A DNA stretch of 15,416 nucleotides. Origin: Micavibrio sp. (lineage in GTDB: Bacteria > Pseudomonadota > Alphaproteobacteria > Micavibrionales > Micavibrionaceae). Positions 1 through 6,886 of this stretch are shown piece by piece (position 1 is the first letter of the stretch; each line of letters begins with the position of its first letter). The notes under the pieces were generated by a model. It was not told the DNA's origin, ran no database searches, and was given only the letters and a program-made list of their open reading frames with translations. The stretch spans positions 1 to 15,416 of the forward strand of contig JAMONE010000054.1 in assembly GCA_027066695.1 (NCBI GenBank), given 5' to 3'. A program made the position numbers and the translations under genes.

Positions 1-10
1 GCGTATAGAT

Positions 11-802
11 ATGGAAATTGCAATATGTGAGCAAATCGGCGAGACTACTTTTGTTAAGCAGGGCTGTATCGATGAAGATTTTTGGGATTACTTGAAAAAA
101 GACGAGCTAAAAGCCCGCGCAGATGTGCTGGATGTGACGCGCCGTAGTGATAGGCAGTGGTGGGGTGAAATATCCTCTTTCCTTGAAGGCAATGCAAAGC
201 CCGAGGCAAAGAAGGTGAATGTTAAAAGCTGGGTTAAAAAGAAACCAAATCTTGATCGCGAGCTTATAAAAGAAAGCCTGCTCGCGCATTATAACGCAAC
301 TGGTAAGGCTTTGGAATCTAGAGCCTGGGCGAAAGGTGGTAAAGTTGGTAGTTATGTCCTTGAATATGGGTATTATGCTGGAATTACAGTTCGTGCTCTT
401 GAGTCGGCATTAGTAAAAGATGGATCGAGAGGCTTAGAAGGTAAATCTTCAATTGCGCAACTTAATGAAGAGCTTGCGCAGGAGGGTTTGATTGAATATA
501 TCAATCGTAAAAATCAGGATAATTTAGATATTGAGCTTATTAAAGAAAGTCTGCTTGCCCATTACAATGCAACAGGCAGGTGGTTGACAAATGCAGATGA
601 AATAGAAGGTGGAAAGCAAGGTTCTTATATCCTTGAACATGGTTATTATGCAGGTATCACCGTGGGAGCACTTGGGAACGCGCTAGCAAAAGATGGCTCG
701 AGAGGGTTAGAGGGTAAATCGTCTATAGCAAAACTCACCCAAGAGCTAAAAGCGGAGCTTGCGCTTGAGAAAAGCTTGGATAATGAAGCTTTGCAGCTGT
801 AG
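11..802 (+). CDS. Unknown protein with two near-identical ~76-residue internal repeats, possibly 5'-truncated
   Basis: 263 residues if it starts at the first ATG. The frame is open to the left edge and no Shine-Dalgarno is visible in the ten bases before that ATG, so the true start may lie outside the window. Residues 1-79 are a unique, charged N-terminal part. Residues 80-155 and 171-246 are two copies of one repeat, 56 of 76 positions identical by eye, sharing LIKESLLAHYNATG, GYYAGITV and KDGSRGLEGKSSIA. From memory, the pattern 'HY..TG ... AL..G.RGL.G.SS.A.L' resembles short repeats in hypothetical proteins of planctomycetes and some alphaproteobacteria, whose function I do not know. There is no signal peptide or membrane segment; it looks soluble and helical. 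A hairpin with a T-run follows 16 bases after the stop. That this is a real gene is fairly certain; its function is unknown. Confidence 0.75.
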   Translation: MEIAICEQIGETTFVKQGCIDEDFWDYLKKDELKARADVLDVTRRSDRQWWGEISSFLEGNAKPEAKKVNVKSWVKKKPNLDRELIKESLLAHYNATGKALESRAWAKGGKVGSYVLEYGYYAGITVRALESALVKDGSRGLEGKSSIAQLNEELAQEGLIEYINRKNQDNLDIELIKESLLAHYNATGRWLTNADEIEGGKQGSYILEHGYYAGITVGALGNALAKDGSRGLEGKSSIAKLTQELKAELALEKSLDNEALQL

Positions 803-818
803 GTAAAGCACGTCATGC

Positions 819-841
819 CCGTAGTTTGCTGCGGATTTTTT
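819..841 (+). terminator. Probable Rho-independent terminator of the first gene
   Basis: The stem CCGTAG/CTGCGG (six pairs, one of them G-U) closes a TTTG loop and is followed by A and six T. It lies 16 bases after the stop codon of the first gene. An almost identical hairpin without a good T-run occurs at 8216-8241, so the stem may belong to a dispersed repeat that happens to act as a terminator here. Confidence 0.55.
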
Positions 842-903
842 CACTTGTTAAAAATAATGTGGATGCCAAAGCAAGTTTGGCGTGCGAATCATTATATTTG
901 TAC

Positions 904-1194
904 TATACTGCGTTTAAATTACGACATATTGTCATTTCAAACGATTGCATAGCAAGAGGAGAAATCTTATAGTAGTTTCAGTTTAAAATAAGACACTAAT
1001 CGTCATTGCGAGGAGTTTTTGCGACGTGGCAATCTAGCTTCTACAAAGAGATGCAGTAGATCGCCGTGCCTACGGCTCGCGATGACGGTGTCAGATTGTT
1101 AATTCAAATTACTATAGTAAGTGCAAATATTTAAGATCTCTCAGCTAAAGATTTCGAGATGACAATGTGCGGTATTTTATTGTGAATCACTATA
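904..1194. mobile_element. MITE-like palindromic element (outer), interrupted by a second element
   Basis: The ends are inverted repeats of about 65 bases. The left arm runs from TATA at 904 through GTCATTTCAAACGATTGC and GAGGAGAAATCTTA to about 970. The right arm, read in reverse complement from TATA at 1194, gives a matching border, then GTCATCTCGAAAT and GAGAGATCTT. The same element is intact at 9311-9460. It encodes nothing, and removing the nested element (968-1116) would leave about 145 bp. With the flanking bases it explains the whole 803-1216 gap, and it ends 22 bp before the tolQ start, so the promoter or leader of the tol operon must lie in or against it. Non-autonomous, IS630/mariner-like behaviour is inferred from the TATA borders; no transposase is present here. 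Confidence 0.7.
968..1116. mobile_element. MITE-like palindromic element (inner), nested in the outer one
   Basis: A 149-bp inverted repeat bounded by TATA (968-971 and 1113-1116). The left border TATAGTAGTTTCAGTTTAAA and the right border, in reverse complement TATAGTAATTTGAATTAACA, are imperfect copies of each other. Inside, CGTCATTGCGAG at 1001-1012 pairs with CTCGCGATGACG at 1077-1088. The core is of the widespread 'GTCATTGCGAG...GGCAATCT' intergenic repeat type, different from the 'GTCATTTCGAACG' core of the outer element, yet the outer borders of the two are alike. Joining the sequence at its TATA ends gives a loop very similar to that of the uninterrupted copy at 9311-9460. Confidence 0.7.
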
Positions 1195-1216
1195 TCTAAA
1201 AACAGGAATAAATATA

Positions 1217-1966
1217 ATGGCAGTAGATATTATAACTGAAAGCCTTGGTGGCGCGGCATCAGCGCATAGCATGAGTGCATTTAGCTTGTTCATGCAGGCT
1301 GATATTGTCGTAAAGATGGTCATGCTTTCTTTAATTGCGGCCTCTATTTGGAGCTGGACAATTATCATTCAAAAGCGCGGGCTTTTGTCTAAATTAAATG
1401 GCAGGGCGAACCGATTTGAGGATAGTTTTTGGTCGGGTGAGTCGCTGGATAAAATTTATGAGCGCGTGAAAAAGAGCAAGGAAGACCCTATGCTGCGCAC
1501 TTTTTCTGCGGGAATGGATGAGTGGCGAGCGGGCATTGCTGGCGGAATCCCATCTAAGCAAAGCCTGCAAGCTAGCTTGCGTCAACGCGTTGAACGCGCA
1601 ATGTCCGTGGCTATTGGTCGTGAGATGGGCAGGCTTGAAAGCGGTATGACTTTTCTGGCAAGCGTCGCCTCAAGTGCGCCGTTTATCGGGCTTTTGGGAA
1701 CTGTTTGGGGAATAATGAACAGCTTTACGGCGATTGCTGCAACGAATAATACCAGCTTGGCGGTTGTTGCTCCTGGTATTGCCGAGGCTCTGTTTGCGAC
1801 GGCCATTGGCTTGATCGCGGCGATACCTGCGGCGATTGCGTATAATGTGTTTTCAAGTAAGTTGAATAGTTATGCTGACAGGTTGGAGGCGTTCACGGAT
1901 GAGTTTTCTGCGATTTTATCGCGTCATTTGGATGCGCAAGAAGCTAGTATTTCGGGGAAGAGTTAG
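1217..1966 (+). CDS. tolQ: TolQ, proton-channel subunit of the Tol-Pal system
   Basis: Inner-membrane protein of the MotA/TolQ/ExbB family. With TolR it uses the proton gradient to energise TolA, for outer-membrane constriction at division and envelope integrity. The length of 249 residues is usual. A first membrane segment lies at about residues 30-50, a large cytoplasmic loop follows, and two further segments lie at about 145-168 (APFIGLLGTVWGIMNSF, the family signature) and 184-212 (PGIAEALFATAIGLIAAIPA). An AGGA lies ten bases before the ATG. It is first in a tolQRAB run, two bases before tolR. The usual ybgC-type gene is absent upstream, where a nested repeat element sits instead. Confidence 0.96.
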   Translation: MAVDIITESLGGAASAHSMSAFSLFMQADIVVKMVMLSLIAASIWSWTIIIQKRGLLSKLNGRANRFEDSFWSGESLDKIYERVKKSKEDPMLRTFSAGMDEWRAGIAGGIPSKQSLQASLRQRVERAMSVAIGREMGRLESGMTFLASVASSAPFIGLLGTVWGIMNSFTAIAATNNTSLAVVAPGIAEALFATAIGLIAAIPAAIAYNVFSSKLNSYADRLEAFTDEFSAILSRHLDAQEASISGKS

Positions 1967-1968
1967 TA

Positions 1969-2409
1969 ATGAGCGCAACATTATCACATAAAACAAGGTC
2001 GCGTGGCCGCAGAACGGGGGGTAGCTATCGCCCGATTGCAGAGATTAATGTTACACCTATGGTTGATGTAATGCTGGTGTTGTTGATTATCTTTATGGTG
2101 TCCGCGCCGTTGCTTACTGCGGGCGTTCCTGTTGATCTACCAAACGCTAAGGCTAAGGCTTTGCATGAGGAGGAAGCCAAGCCCATAGAAATTACTATGG
2201 ATAAGGACGGGAATATTTATTTGTCGGAAACAAAGATTAAGCGTACGGCATTAATATCAATATTAAAACCCATGATGGAAGGTGATGTGGAGCGCAGAAT
2301 TTATGTTCGCGGCGATCAGGCGATTGCTTATGGTGATATTATGGGGTTGTTGGGGCTGTTGAATGAGGCAGGCTTTCGCAAGGTTGCACTTATCTCCAAG
2401 GCTAAATAA
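1969..2409 (+). CDS. tolR: TolR, Tol-Pal inner-membrane subunit
   Basis: 146-residue ExbD/TolR family protein that pairs with TolQ to form the proton path. The N-terminus is basic and cytoplasmic (residues 1-20). It is followed by INVTPMVDVMLVLLIIFMV (about 26-44), the family signature; Asp33 corresponds to the protonatable membrane aspartate. The rest is the periplasmic domain, ending in the usual GDVERRIYVRGDQAIAYGDI-type strand and GFRKVALI. The ATG lies two bases after the tolQ stop, with GGGGAAGAG in the end of tolQ as Shine-Dalgarno, so translation is probably coupled. Its stop codon directly abuts the tolA ATG. Confidence 0.96.
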   Translation: MSATLSHKTRSRGRRTGGSYRPIAEINVTPMVDVMLVLLIIFMVSAPLLTAGVPVDLPNAKAKALHEEEAKPIEITMDKDGNIYLSETKIKRTALISILKPMMEGDVERRIYVRGDQAIAYGDIMGLLGLLNEAGFRKVALISKAK

Positions 2410-3270
2410 ATGAATGCGATGAAAAGCAAAAAACAAAAGGAGCTTCACTCTAATAATATGAGTAAGCCTGTTATTTTGTCTATTGCATTTCATATACTCA
2501 TCTTTGTGATAGCAAGCGTAGGGCTTCCGCATTTTGCAAAAGATATAGAACCGCTGGAGATGGCGATCACTGTGGAGATAGCTGATCTTGCGGAGGTGAA
2601 TAGGGCGGAGACTCCCCCCATGAAGCCCAAGCCTATATATAATAATACTGATAATGTGCCTGATTTAATTCCATTAAAAGAGGTTGATGCTGGTGATGTG
2701 CCAGAGCTTTCAGCCGATCCCCCTAAGGCTTTACCAAAGCTTTCCCCTCCGCCAAAGCCTAGGAATAAGCCAAGGAGGAAGCCAAAGCCTGTTAAACCAA
2801 AACCAGAACCACCAAAGGACGAGGTGAAGCCCGTAGAGCAAAAGGACTTTACCAGCTTGTTAAGGAGTTTAACTCCCGATGAGCCAGAGGAGCAAACAAC
2901 CACTGCGCCCGCGCCTGAAACGCAAGAAAATGTCTCGCAAGTGGCTGGTTTTGCAAAGCAAATGACGCGTAATGAGCTTTCCGATCTTAATCGCGGCGTT
3001 CAGCCATGCTGGAATGTTAATGCGGGCGGAAAAGATGCGCACAGCCTTATTGTCGAGCTTTGGGTATTTGTAAATCAAGACAGAACGGTAAGAGAGGTTC
3101 AAATTATAAATCAGCGGCTCTATAATTCGGATAGTCATTTCAAAGCCGCAGCAGAGGCTGCGCGGCGTGCTTTGTTGAATCAGCAATGCTCGACACTGAA
3201 TTTACCGCCAGAAAAATATGATCGGTGGAAAAAATTTAAATATATTTTCGATCCAAGTAATATGTTGTAG
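2410..3270 (+). CDS. tolA: TolA, short proline-rich form
   Basis: 286 residues, shorter than the roughly 420 of E. coli TolA. TolA spans the periplasm and links the TolQ/TolR motor to Pal and TolB at the outer membrane. A basic N-terminus is followed by a single membrane anchor at about residues 19-40 (KPVILSIAFHILIFVIASVG). The middle (about 68-175) is rich in Pro and Lys with several KPKP-like runs, in place of the long Ala/Lys coiled coil. The C-terminal domain (about 187-286) has QPCWNVNAGGKDAHSL and LPPEKYDRWKKFKYIFDPS, as I recall from alphaproteobacterial TolA; Cys200 and Cys260 could form a disulfide. The start is taken as the ATG joined to the tolR stop, with AAGG eight bases upstream; a later ATG at residue 17 would remove the basic leader. 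Confidence 0.88.
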   Translation: MNAMKSKKQKELHSNNMSKPVILSIAFHILIFVIASVGLPHFAKDIEPLEMAITVEIADLAEVNRAETPPMKPKPIYNNTDNVPDLIPLKEVDAGDVPELSADPPKALPKLSPPPKPRNKPRRKPKPVKPKPEPPKDEVKPVEQKDFTSLLRSLTPDEPEEQTTTAPAPETQENVSQVAGFAKQMTRNELSDLNRGVQPCWNVNAGGKDAHSLIVELWVFVNQDRTVREVQIINQRLYNSDSHFKAAAEAARRALLNQQCSTLNLPPEKYDRWKKFKYIFDPSNML

Positions 3271-3306
3271 TATTTGTTTCTGAAATTTAAAAAGAGAAAA
3301 CAAATC

Positions 3307-4620
3307 ATGCATCGTGTTTTATTATTACTTATAACGATATTAATAATATCCCCCGCAGCAATGGCGCAGGAGATGGTAGCAACAATTACGCAAGGAACGT
3401 TTAAGCCGCGACCAATTGCGATTGGCAATTTTCATTCCGATAACCCAGAGCTTGATAATCTTGCGCGTGATATCCCTGGGATTGTACGTGAAAACCTTGA
3501 AAAATCAGGGCTGTTCCGCATGATTAATTCTAATGCTTTTGTGCAAACGCCGAACTCTATATTTCGTGAGGGAATAAGATTTCCTGAATGGCGCGCAACT
3601 GGTAGTGAGACTGTGGTTTCGGGTAGTGTTACAAAAGATAGTAGCGGCAAATCGCGCGTTGAGTTTCGTCTTTGGGATGTTGTTTCCCAGCAACAGCTTA
3701 TTGGCATGGCTTATACGACGACATCTGATAATTGGCGACGCATTGCGCATATAATGTCGGATGAAATCTATAAGCGCATTACTGGTGAGCAGGGATATTT
3801 CGATACTCGCATTGTGTATATATCTGAAAAAGGGCCATCGCATAAGCGCGTGAAACGCTTGGCTATTATGGATCAGGACGGCGCTAATCATAAATATTTA
3901 ACCGATGGTAGTTTTCTTGTTTTAACGCCGAGATTCTCCCCCGAAACTCAGCGCATTACTTATATGTCGTATCGCTCTGGAAAGCCGCGTGTTTATCTCT
4001 ATGATATAAATACAGGAAGTAATGAGGTGCTAGGTAATTTTCCTGGTATGACGTTTGCTCCTAGATTCTCGCCTGATGGTAAAAAGCTGGTTATGAGCAT
4101 GGCCAAGGGCGGTAATAGCGATATTTATGTTATGAATTTGAAATCGCGCAAAGTTACGCGCATGACAAGCAATTCTTCTATTGATACGTCTCCGTCTTAT
4201 TCGCCTGATGCATCACAAATTGTGTTTGAATCAGATCGCGGAGGAACGCAGCAGTTATATGTGATGAATGTTAATGGCTCTGGTATTTCACGCATTACTT
4301 TTGGTAAGGGGCGTTATGCTAATCCTGTTTGGTCACCGCGCGGTGATCTGATTGCTTTTACTCGCATGTATCAAGGTAAGTTTTATATTGGTGTGATCCG
4401 CCCTGATGGCTCTGGCGAGCGTCTTATAACTAATGCATATCATGTCGAGGGGCCAAGCTGGTCGCCAAATGGCCGTGTTTTGACGTATTTCAAGGAAACC
4501 CCATCGGGAGATCGCAGGTCAGCAAGGTTATATACTATTGATATAACAGGATATAATGAGCGTTGGTTACGAACTCCCAATGATGCATCAGACCCCGCTT
4601 GGTCACCGCTTAATCCTTAG
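3307..4620 (+). CDS. tolB: TolB, periplasmic beta-propeller protein of Tol-Pal
   Basis: 437 residues from the ATG at 3307. An in-frame TTG at 3274 would add eleven basic residues before the signal peptide and is less likely. The signal peptide MHRVLLLLITILIISPAAMA is cut before Gln21. The N-terminal domain (about 22-165) is the anticodon-binding-like fold that contacts TolA. The rest is a propeller of repeated 'PRFSPDGKKLVM ... DIYVMNLKSRKVTRMT' blades, with PRFSP, PSYSP, PVWSP, PSWSP and PAWSP motifs. It binds Pal and outer-membrane lipoproteins. It ends the tol run 33 bases before the convergent lysA stop, so the pal gene that normally follows tolB is not here. Confidence 0.96.
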   Translation: MHRVLLLLITILIISPAAMAQEMVATITQGTFKPRPIAIGNFHSDNPELDNLARDIPGIVRENLEKSGLFRMINSNAFVQTPNSIFREGIRFPEWRATGSETVVSGSVTKDSSGKSRVEFRLWDVVSQQQLIGMAYTTTSDNWRRIAHIMSDEIYKRITGEQGYFDTRIVYISEKGPSHKRVKRLAIMDQDGANHKYLTDGSFLVLTPRFSPETQRITYMSYRSGKPRVYLYDINTGSNEVLGNFPGMTFAPRFSPDGKKLVMSMAKGGNSDIYVMNLKSRKVTRMTSNSSIDTSPSYSPDASQIVFESDRGGTQQLYVMNVNGSGISRITFGKGRYANPVWSPRGDLIAFTRMYQGKFYIGVIRPDGSGERLITNAYHVEGPSWSPNGRVLTYFKETPSGDRRSARLYTIDITGYNERWLRTPNDASDPAWSPLNP

Positions 4621-4652
4621 GCTTTTGCCCCGAAGTCAGCTTTTTAAAGAAA

Positions 4653-5921
4653 CTATAGCCACTTAGGGATGTTTTCCCTTGCGATAAGATCTTCTAACGT
4701 TTGCCTTCTACCGATAAGGCAGATGTTATCTTCGTCAACCAGAATTTCAGGTGGAAGAGGGCGGGAATTATAGTTTGAAGCCATGGAATATCCATATGCG
4801 CCAACTGATTGAATAACCACCAAATCATTAGCATTAACTTCGTTTATTTCGCGGTGCTTGGCGAATATATCGCCGCTTTCGCATATTGGGCCGACAACAT
4901 CATAGGTTTTGGTGTTTGTGTTATGGTTAAGAACAGAGCGTACGCCATGATATGCCTCATATAAAGTCGGGCGAATCAAATCATTCATACCCGCATCAAG
5001 AACAAGAAATTCTCTTGATGGCGTTTGCTTAATATACTGAGCTTTAGCCAGCAATACACCAGCATTTCCAACCATATAGCGGCCAGGCTCCATTTGAATT
5101 TGCGTATCAAGCGGTAAGATTATATCTGCAACCAATCGCGCATAAGCATCTAAATCTAATAGCTGCTCGTCATTATAGGCAATAGGAAAGCCGCCGCCAA
5201 TATCGGTTCGCTCTACCTTATATCCATCATTTCGAAGTATGACTACAAGCTCTGCCAATTTTTCAAAAGCGGGCTTGAACGCGCCTGTTTGTGATACTTG
5301 AGATCCAATATGTATAGATATTCCAACAGGGTTAACATTGCTCATCTCATTGCTGAGCTTATAAAGCGTGCGGATATCTTGCGCAGTATTGCCGAATTTA
5401 TCTTCTTTACGGCCAGTTGCAATTTTACTATGTCCCCCGCCACTAACATCAGGGTTAAGGCGAAATAATATATTTGCGGTTTTACCCATTTCAGCGGCAA
5501 ATTTATTAATATTATTCAGCTCGTCAGGTGATTCGACATTGAATTGTAATATTTCGGCATTCAGGCAAGCTTTGATTTCTGATTCGTTTTTACCAAAGCT
5601 TGTTGATATTATTTTATCTCCGCTAAAGCCTGCTTTTAACCCGCGGAAAAGTTCACCCTCGGAGACTATTTCAAGGCCGCTTCCAAGCGTTTGTAGTAAT
5701 TTCAATATTGCAATATTAGAGTTAGCCTTACACGCATAGCATAATAAAGGCTGACGATCCGCAGGTAAAACGCGCTTCATAGCATCTTTTAGCGCGTTGA
5801 ATTGATCTCTAATCACTGACGCACTATAGACATAGCACGGCGTTCCGTATTGCTCTGCAATATCAGGCAAAGGCACATCATCAACGTGAAGCACGCCGCC
5901 TTTATCAGAAAATCCGCTCAT
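4653..5921 (-). CDS. lysA: Diaminopimelate decarboxylase
   Basis: 422 residues, typical of this PLP-dependent fold-III enzyme, which converts meso-2,6-diaminopimelate to L-lysine and CO2, the last step of lysine synthesis. Visible signatures: YACKANSN with the PLP lysine Lys65; ISIHIGSQ with His204; DIGGGFPI (240-247), the glycine-rich phosphate site; MEPGRYMV (277-284); CESGDIFAK with Cys347, contributed to the partner active site in the dimer; and GAYGYSMASNYNSRP. It starts two bases after the stop of the small lipoprotein gene, so the two are co-transcribed. It converges with tolB, and no clear terminator hairpin is seen in the 32 bases between them. Confidence 0.97.
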   Translation of the reverse strand: MSGFSDKGGVLHVDDVPLPDIAEQYGTPCYVYSASVIRDQFNALKDAMKRVLPADRQPLLCYACKANSNIAILKLLQTLGSGLEIVSEGELFRGLKAGFSGDKIISTSFGKNESEIKACLNAEILQFNVESPDELNNINKFAAEMGKTANILFRLNPDVSGGGHSKIATGRKEDKFGNTAQDIRTLYKLSNEMSNVNPVGISIHIGSQVSQTGAFKPAFEKLAELVVILRNDGYKVERTDIGGGFPIAYNDEQLLDLDAYARLVADIILPLDTQIQMEPGRYMVGNAGVLLAKAQYIKQTPSREFLVLDAGMNDLIRPTLYEAYHGVRSVLNHNTNTKTYDVVGPICESGDIFAKHREINEVNANDLVVIQSVGAYGYSMASNYNSRPLPPEILVDEDNICLIGRRQTLEDLIARENIPKWL

Positions 5922-5923
5922 AA

Positions 5924-6106
5924 TTAAAACTCTTTATGCTCTAAACCCGGCTGTGGATCTGTGTTTATATCAGGATATGTTTTAGGGAACACATCATGTT
6001 GTGCGCCGTTTGGAGGCTCAACATAAGGCGGTTTTATTCCGCAAGCGCAAAGTGCAAGTGTATTTACACACAATAAAATATATAGAAAATGTTTTTTATT
6101 ATTCAT
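5924..6106 (-). CDS. lptM: Small lipoprotein of LptM (YifL) type
   Basis: 60 residues: a short basic start, a hydrophobic segment (about 7-19) and the lipobox LCAC with the lipidated Cys22. Next comes CGIKPPYVEPP, close to the 'CG.KGPLY.P' motif of the LptM/YifL family, then a polar Pro-rich tail. E. coli LptM helps the LPS translocon LptDE mature, and genes of this type commonly sit just upstream of lysA or dapF, as here with a two-base gap. GGGAAAG lies six bases before the ATG. The family call rests on the lipobox, motif and position; the body is too short for more. In many alphaproteobacteria argH stands upstream of this pair, but here there is a divergent tlpA-like gene instead. Confidence 0.75.
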   Translation of the reverse strand: MNNKKHFLYILLCVNTLALCACGIKPPYVEPPNGAQHDVFPKTYPDINTDPQPGLEHKEF

Positions 6107-6196
6107 GTTTCTTTCCCAATAGGTTCATTATTTTGTATAGTGAAATTATATAAAAATAAAGTCTATACTTTATATATAATTAGTTAAAGGAAACCT
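6107..6196. promoter_or_regulatory. AT-rich divergent promoter region between the lipoprotein-lysA pair and the tlpA-like gene
   Basis: Ninety bases separate two divergent genes, so both promoters should lie here. On the + strand there is TATAAT at 6175-6180, though no good -35, and the Shine-Dalgarno AAAGGA at 6186-6191. On the - strand there is TATAAT at 6145-6150. Between them ATAAAGT/ACTTTAT (6156-6173) is a perfect seven-base inverted repeat around a CTAT centre, a possible operator or a chance product of the AT-rich sequence. Confidence 0.4.
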
Positions 6197-6799
6197 ATGG
6201 CGGATGTCCCCAAGAGATATTTTCAGCGTTTTTTCGTACTTGCAGGGTTTATATTTATAGCCCTACTTCTTATGGGTGCTTTTTGGATGCATAATAGCAG
6301 TAAGCTTGATGCGGTAGAAAGCAATATAGCCTCGAAATTTAAAAATTTTGAAATATATGAAAACGAAAAATATTTACCTTCAATTAAAATTTTGGGACCA
6401 AAAGGTGATTTTGTTAATATTCAAAAAGCTGGAGGTAGGTATATTATTCTAAATATCTGGGCAACATGGTGCAGTCCTTGTGTTAAGGAGCTGCCATCAT
6501 TACAAAGATTAAGCGATATATTACCCTATGAAAGTGGCTGGAAGGTGATGGCTGTATCGGTGGATACTAAAAAAAACCTTCCTAAAGTGGCTAAATTTGC
6601 GGCACATTATAAGGTTGATGATATTGCTAATTACCATGATTATAACTTGGAGTTGCAAAATAATATTGATGTTGACAGGCTTCCCATGACTTTAATCATA
6701 GGTAAATCAGGGCGTATTTTATATGAAATACACGGTGCAGCAATTTGGCATGATAGAGATATGGTTGATTTTCTTGAGCTGGTTAGAAAAGTTCACTGA
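6197..6799 (+). CDS. Membrane-anchored TlpA/ResA-like thiol-disulfide oxidoreductase
   Basis: 200 residues. A basic N-terminus and one hydrophobic segment (about 12-31) act as an uncleaved anchor placing the thioredoxin domain in the periplasm. WATWCSPC holds the redox pair Cys92/Cys95, and RLPMT gives the cis-proline Pro163 facing the active site. The order AVSVDT, then the insert region, then TLIIGKSGRILYEIHG fits the TlpA/ResA/AhpC-TSA group. Such proteins reduce cysteines, for example in cytochrome c or oxidase assembly, but the substrate cannot be read from the sequence. AAAGGA lies five bases before the ATG. As I recall, a tlpA gene divergent from the argH-lysA block is a common alphaproteobacterial layout, which supports the call. 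Confidence 0.88.
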   Translation: MADVPKRYFQRFFVLAGFIFIALLLMGAFWMHNSSKLDAVESNIASKFKNFEIYENEKYLPSIKILGPKGDFVNIQKAGGRYIILNIWATWCSPCVKELPSLQRLSDILPYESGWKVMAVSVDTKKNLPKVAKFAAHYKVDDIANYHDYNLELQNNIDVDRLPMTLIIGKSGRILYEIHGAAIWHDRDMVDFLELVRKVH

Positions 6800-6844
6800 T
6801 TCTAGTCATCAAGTTTTTATATTAATATTAATGTAATTTGTGAT

Positions 6845-6857
6845 AAGATATTATCTT
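6845..6857. repeat. Small perfect inverted repeat upstream of the pentapeptide gene
   Basis: AAGATA-T-TATCTT, thirty bases before the ATG of the pentapeptide-repeat gene. It could be an operator or an RNA hairpin in the leader, but the sequence is AT-rich and chance is possible. No convincing -35/-10 pair was found in the 87-base gap. Confidence 0.25.
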
Positions 6858-6886
6858 TAAAACCCCATATTTAGGTATTTATCAAT

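Noticed and set aside
904..1194. CRISPR array or small RNA gene in the gap before tolQ
   Set aside because: The repeats are inverted, not regularly spaced direct repeats, and match another interspersed element at 9311-9460.
2490..2903. 137-codon Gly/Ser-rich open frame on the minus strand inside tolA
   Set aside because: It is the antisense of the proline/lysine-rich spacer (CCN codons read as NGG), with no start signal of its own; tolA is certain.
3274..3306. TTG at 3274 as the start of tolB
   Set aside because: It would put eleven basic residues before an otherwise perfect signal peptide starting at the ATG at 3307.
4621..4652. Bidirectional terminator between tolB and lysA
   Set aside because: Only three-base stems (GGC-TTTT-GCC) could be found, too weak to call although a T-run is nearby.
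6800..6886. Promoter of the pentapeptide gene
   Set aside because: TTGTGA at 6838 has no -10 at a normal distance; the region is simply AT-rich.
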